Shown here: piece by piece, positions 61,391 through 64,000 of the stretch
Numbering within the stretch: the stretch's first letter is position 1
How the letters are laid out: each line of letters starts with the position of its first letter
Assembly: GCF_025244905.1 (NCBI RefSeq)
Contig: NZ_CP104285.1
Span: 1,984,001 to 2,048,000, forward strand
DNA: 64,000 nt
From: Enterobacter mori
Lineage (GTDB): Bacteria; Pseudomonadota; Gammaproteobacteria; Enterobacterales; Enterobacteriaceae
Reading direction: 5' to 3'
Position numbers and translations under genes: made by a program
The notes under the pieces: model-generated
Seen by the model: only the letters and a program-made list of their open reading frames with translations
What the model was told of the DNA's origin: nothing
Database searches by the model: none

Positions 61391-62341
61391 TCAATCGTCT
61401 TCCGGATCGTCCAGCTCAACCGGCGTCTGGAACTCATCCGGCTTAATGACCAGCAGGTCGCAGCGCAGATGGTCGATCACCTGTTCGGCGGTATTGCCGA
61501 GGAACGCGGCTGAAATACCGGTGCGCCCGATGGTTCCCAGCACCACAATCCCCGCCTGCAGATGTTCCGCTAAATCCGGGATCACCTCTTCAGGCAGACC
61601 TTTTTCAACGTGCGTCATTTTCTCATCAATGCTGAATTTCTGGCGCAGCGCTTTCATCGCCAGCAGGTGCTGTCCCCGGATCGCGTCGTTATAGACGCTC
61701 GGGTCAAATTCAGGCAGCTCAATGGCAATGTTAATCGGCGTGACCGGATACGCGCCCACAAGATGCACTTCGGTGTGATTGACCTGTTCGGCAAGCTGGA
61801 TGGTTTCCTTCACCAGCTTCTCGTTCAGCGAATTGTGGTAATCCTCTTCGCTCGCGAGGTTTACCGCCACGACAGCTTTCCCGCCCTCAGGCCACGGCTG
61901 GTCTTTTACCATCCAGACCGGACAAGGACATTTACGCAGCAGATGCCAGTCGGTCGGGGTGAAAATCACGGATTCCAGCTTGTCATGCTGGTGCGCCATT
62001 TTCAGCAGCAGGTCGTGTCCACCGGCGACAACTTCCTGGATAATGGCTTCGAAAGGTCGGTTATGCCAGACCACTTTGATATCAATAGGAACACCCGCTT
62101 CCAGGTAATATTTCGCCTGTTCACGGATCCACGCGGTACGCTGGCTGATGACGCCCTGACGCATAGCGGTGCGCTCGTCAGGCGACAGAAGGGTGGTCAT
62201 CTCATACGAGAAGTCATAGATCGGCAAAAACGCTTTGATTTTGCCACCAATCCGTTGATGTAAATACACAGCACGTCGTAATGCCGGCTGATCGTCCTGA
62301 TTCGGGTCGATAGCTACCAGCATGTTTTGATACTTGGCCAT
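61391..62341 (-). CDS. uspE: Universal stress protein E
   Basis: Cytosolic protein of 316 residues with two tandem Usp domains (about 1-150 and 155-305), orthologous to E. coli UspE, involved in stress survival, motility and iron metabolism. It ends with an acidic tail ([10 protein letters not shown]). In K-12 uspE is directly downstream of fnr and followed by ynaJ; here a small unknown gene lies between fnr and uspE, and ynaJ is absent because the next gene is pntB. Confidence 0.95.
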   Translation of the reverse strand: MAKYQNMLVAIDPNQDDQPALRRAVYLHQRIGGKIKAFLPIYDFSYEMTTLLSPDERTAMRQGVISQRTAWIREQAKYYLEAGVPIDIKVVWHNRPFEAIIQEVVAGGHDLLLKMAHQHDKLESVIFTPTDWHLLRKCPCPVWMVKDQPWPEGGKAVVAVNLASEEDYHNSLNEKLVKETIQLAEQVNHTEVHLVGAYPVTPINIAIELPEFDPSVYNDAIRGQHLLAMKALRQKFSIDEKMTHVEKGLPEEVIPDLAEHLQAGIVVLGTIGRTGISAAFLGNTAEQVIDHLRCDLLVIKPDEFQTPVELDDPEDD

Positions 62342-62450
62342 ACAGGTCTCCTTACTACTGTCACCACAGTCTGTAATTAAAAGAGTAACCTATATATCTT
62401 GAATGAAACAGGGGGGAGGTTTTGTCAGATCAATAAATCATGCAAATTTA

Positions 62451-62645
62451 TCAAAGAAGCAGAACGGTCACCGTCACCGCGATAAACGCAATCAACAGCA
62501 GCACCATCACCGCTATTGCAAAGGTCGTTGAATCCTGCACATAGGTCTTTTCCTCTCCCTTCATAGGGCCGACAAGCATGATCCAGATGAATATGAAGGT
62601 GATTGAGGCAATAACGACTGAAACGAAAAATAAACTTTCTCTCAA
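62451..62645 (-). CDS. Small two-helix membrane protein between fnr and uspE
   Basis: A 64-residue protein I do not recognise. Two hydrophobic helices (about 4-26, LFFVSVVIASITFIFIWIML, and about 43-64, FAIAVMVLLLIAFIAVTVTV) flank a polar loop GPMKGEEKTYVQDSTT. It starts at TTG (62645), with GAGG seven bases upstream; there is no other usable start. It does not match YnaJ. It lies between fnr and uspE, both on the same strand, 109 bases before uspE. An inverted repeat ATGCCAGT / ACTGGCAT (62716-62755) lies between fnr and this gene. Confidence 0.6.
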   Translation of the reverse strand: MRESLFFVSVVIASITFIFIWIMLVGPMKGEEKTYVQDSTTFAIAVMVLLLIAFIAVTVTVLLL

Positions 62646-62771
62646 ATCATAACCTCAACGGGAACGTGCCAGGCGTAGACCAGGGAGTGGGAGCGGTTGA
62701 AAAGGACAATGTAAAATGCCAGTCCCGTCATCACGAAAATGTACGAAACTGGCATGAATCATTCGGGGATT

Positions 62772-63524
62772 TTATGCGACGTTGCGGGCGTGCCCGGCGA
62801 GAACCGCCAGCGCTTCACCATTTTCGATGGTGATGTACTTACCTTTAACCGCAAGCATGCCGCTTTTCTGGAAACGTCCCAGCAGACGGCTGATGGTTTC
62901 AACGGTCAGGCCCAGGTAGTTACCGATATCGCCACGCGTCATCGTCAGACGGAATTCACGCGGGGAGAAACCACGCTCGGCAAAGCGGCGGGAGAGGTTA
63001 TAGATAAACGCGGCCAGGCGCTCTTCGGCATTCTTTTTGGAAAGCAGCAGGATCATGTCCTGGTCGCCTTTGATCTCACCGCTCATCAGACGCATCATCT
63101 GCTGACGCAGGTTAGGCATCTTACCGGACAGATCGTCCAGGGTTTCAAACGGGATTTCACAAACCATTGAGGTTTCGAGTGCCTGAGCAAAGCTCGGGTG
63201 ATGGCCCGTGCCGATAGCATCAAAGCCCACCAGGTCGCCCGCCAGATGGAAGCCGGTGATCTGCTCATCACCCTGTTCGGTGATGGTGTAGCTCTTGATG
63301 GTGCCAGAACGGATAGCATAGAGCGATTTCAGTTCGTCTCCCGCTTTAAACAGCGTCTGCCCTTTCTGAATAGGCTTTTTACGCTCGATGATATTATCAA
63401 GCTGATCGAGTTCATGCTCATTCAGGGTAAACGGGATACAGAGCTGGCTGATGCTGCAATCCTGGCAATGGATAGCACAACCGCCAGACTGAATGCGTCG
63501 TATAATTCGCTTTTCCGGGATCAT
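62772..63524 (-). CDS. fnr: Anaerobic global regulator FNR
   Basis: CRP-family transcription factor of 250 residues, almost identical to E. coli FNR. The oxygen-labile [4Fe-4S] cluster ligands Cys20, Cys23 and Cys29 ([11 protein letters not shown]) and Cys122 (MVCEIPF) are present. The recognition helix [14 protein letters not shown] has the Glu/Ser/Arg pattern of FNR. I start at [10 protein letters not shown] (63524); four codons upstream a TTG is open but E. coli starts here. An FNR box just upstream gives autorepression. Confidence 0.98.
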   Translation of the reverse strand: MIPEKRIIRRIQSGGCAIHCQDCSISQLCIPFTLNEHELDQLDNIIERKKPIQKGQTLFKAGDELKSLYAIRSGTIKSYTITEQGDEQITGFHLAGDLVGFDAIGTGHHPSFAQALETSMVCEIPFETLDDLSGKMPNLRQQMMRLMSGEIKGDQDMILLLSKKNAEERLAAFIYNLSRRFAERGFSPREFRLTMTRGDIGNYLGLTVETISRLLGRFQKSGMLAVKGKYITIENGEALAVLAGHARNVA

Positions 63525-63543
63525 AGGTTTGCTCAAGCCTTAA

Positions 63544-63557
63544 TTGATATTGGTCAA
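63544..63557 (-). promoter_or_regulatory. FNR box upstream of fnr
   Basis: On the minus strand TTGACCAATATCAA, matching TTGAT-N4-ATCAA with one mismatch, 20 bases before the fnr ATG. It fits anaerobic autorepression known in E. coli. Confidence 0.85.
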
Positions 63558-63612
63558 TTTTAACATCTTTTTGGTAAGTACGTAAGCCTGGCGAACCCTC
63601 AATAAGGACAAG

Positions 63613-63631
63613 TGGCGACATTGTGTCGCCA
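63613..63631 (-). terminator. Hairpin between ogt and fnr
   Basis: Eight-base stem TGGCGACA / TGTCGCCA with a three-base loop. Without a clear T run it is only a possible ogt terminator. Confidence 0.4.
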
Positions 63632-63707
63632 TCTTCTTGAAATTCCACAAATTGCTTATGGATTCTTACCCTAACCGGAAGAAAATTAAGCACTAAAAGC
63701 CTGGTTT

Positions 63708-64000
63708 CTACAGCAAAAGATACCCTTCATGGCGCAGTAGCCACTCTTTTCGCTGCACGCCACCGGCATAGCCCGTCATGGTGCCGTTGCGGCCAATCAC
63801 GCGGTGGCAGGGAACCACAATGCTGACCGGGTTGGAGCCGTTTGCGGCCCCCACTGCGCGCGCCGCGCCCGCACGGCCTAACTGCTCTGCGAGCTGACCA
63901 TAATGCATGACGTGTCCGCACGGAATCGACCGCAGGGCCTGCCATACTTCGCGCTGGAAAGGGGTGCCAGCCGTGGCGGTCGGCAGAGTGTCAATGATGC
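63708..64000 (-). CDS. ogt: O6-alkylguanine-DNA alkyltransferase Ogt (3' part)
   Basis: The window holds the last 97 codons; the gene continues past the right edge. It shows the DNA-binding part ([16 protein letters not shown]) and the catalytic motif PCHRV (in [14 protein letters not shown]), whose Cys takes the alkyl group from O6-alkylguanine in a suicide reaction. The C-terminus [13 protein letters not shown] is identical to E. coli Ogt. It is constitutive in E. coli, unlike Ada. Confidence 0.94.
   Translation of the reverse strand, partial: IIDTLPTATAGTPFQREVWQALRSIPCGHVMHYGQLAEQLGRAGAARAVGAANGSNPVSIVVPCHRVIGRNGTMTGYAGGVQRKEWLLRHEGYLLL

Noticed and set aside
63418..63693. A 91-codon frame between ogt and fnr
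   Set aside because: It overlaps the fnr start and promoter with FNR box; no conserved protein features.

Overview
The window is ordinary chromosomal DNA from a member of the Enterobacteriaceae. It is most like Enterobacter, Lelliottia or Leclercia, but the genus cannot be fixed from the sequence alone. Nearly every gene is a full-length orthologue of an Escherichia coli K-12 gene, and the order follows K-12 from mdtK (b1663) to pntA (b1603). The segment comes from the replication terminus: tus is present, with a 23-bp Ter site directly upstream. I see no rRNA, tRNA, CRISPR array, insertion sequence or prophage.

Layout. 1-9.7 kb: end of mdtK, ribE, cfa, the purine transporter and its regulator (punC/punR), purR with two operators, the small protein ynhF, ydhP, sodB, mepH, grxD. 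9.8-16.4 kb: rnt, the electrophile-stress operon nemR-nemA-gloA, an extra lipid A phosphoethanolamine transferase gene, ydhL, ydhF, sodC. 16.4-22.2 kb: the ydhIJK efflux operon, slyA, a membrane diguanylate cyclase, slyB. 22.4-29.3 kb: anmK, mliC, pdxH, tyrS, pdxY, gstA, dtpA. 29.9-37.3 kb: the rsxABCDGE-nth operon, ydgK, cnu, blr. 37.5-43.7 kb: ydgJ, add and the malI/malXY cluster. 43.8-51.0 kb: ydgA, manA, fumA, fumC, tus and Ter. 51-58 kb: rstB and rstA (split apart), ydgC, folM, ydgI, ydgH. 58-64 kb: pntAB, uspE, a small membrane protein, fnr and the end of ogt.

The differences from K-12 are the informative part. (1) An eptA-like gene lies between nemR and ydhL, with a good PmrA-type box in its promoter. 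(2) A membrane GGDEF enzyme lies between slyA and slyB. (3) The rstA-rstB pair is split by about 0.98 kb of AT-rich DNA that carries an unrecognised Cys-containing ORF and a strong terminator. (4) An unrecognised 64-residue two-helix membrane protein lies between fnr and uspE. (5) lhr is missing between grxD and rnt, and uidRABC-hdhA is missing between malI and ydgA. (6) pntB is joined to uspE-fnr-ogt, which is about 280 kb away in K-12. REP elements sit mainly at convergent gene ends. The dtpA-nth gap holds a CRP/FNR-like palindrome at class II spacing from a -10-like box, followed by a hairpin about 105 nt later: a possible small RNA.

Regulatory sites that can be read directly are PurR O1 and O2, paired MalI operators with a CRP-like site, a SlyA palindrome, a PhoP box upstream of slyB, a NemR-type palindrome, an FNR box at fnr, and a sigma-S-like -10 at cfa. 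No clearly novel multi-gene system is visible. The best candidates for something undescribed are the rstA-rstB insert, the PmrA-box eptA-like gene and the possible small RNA.
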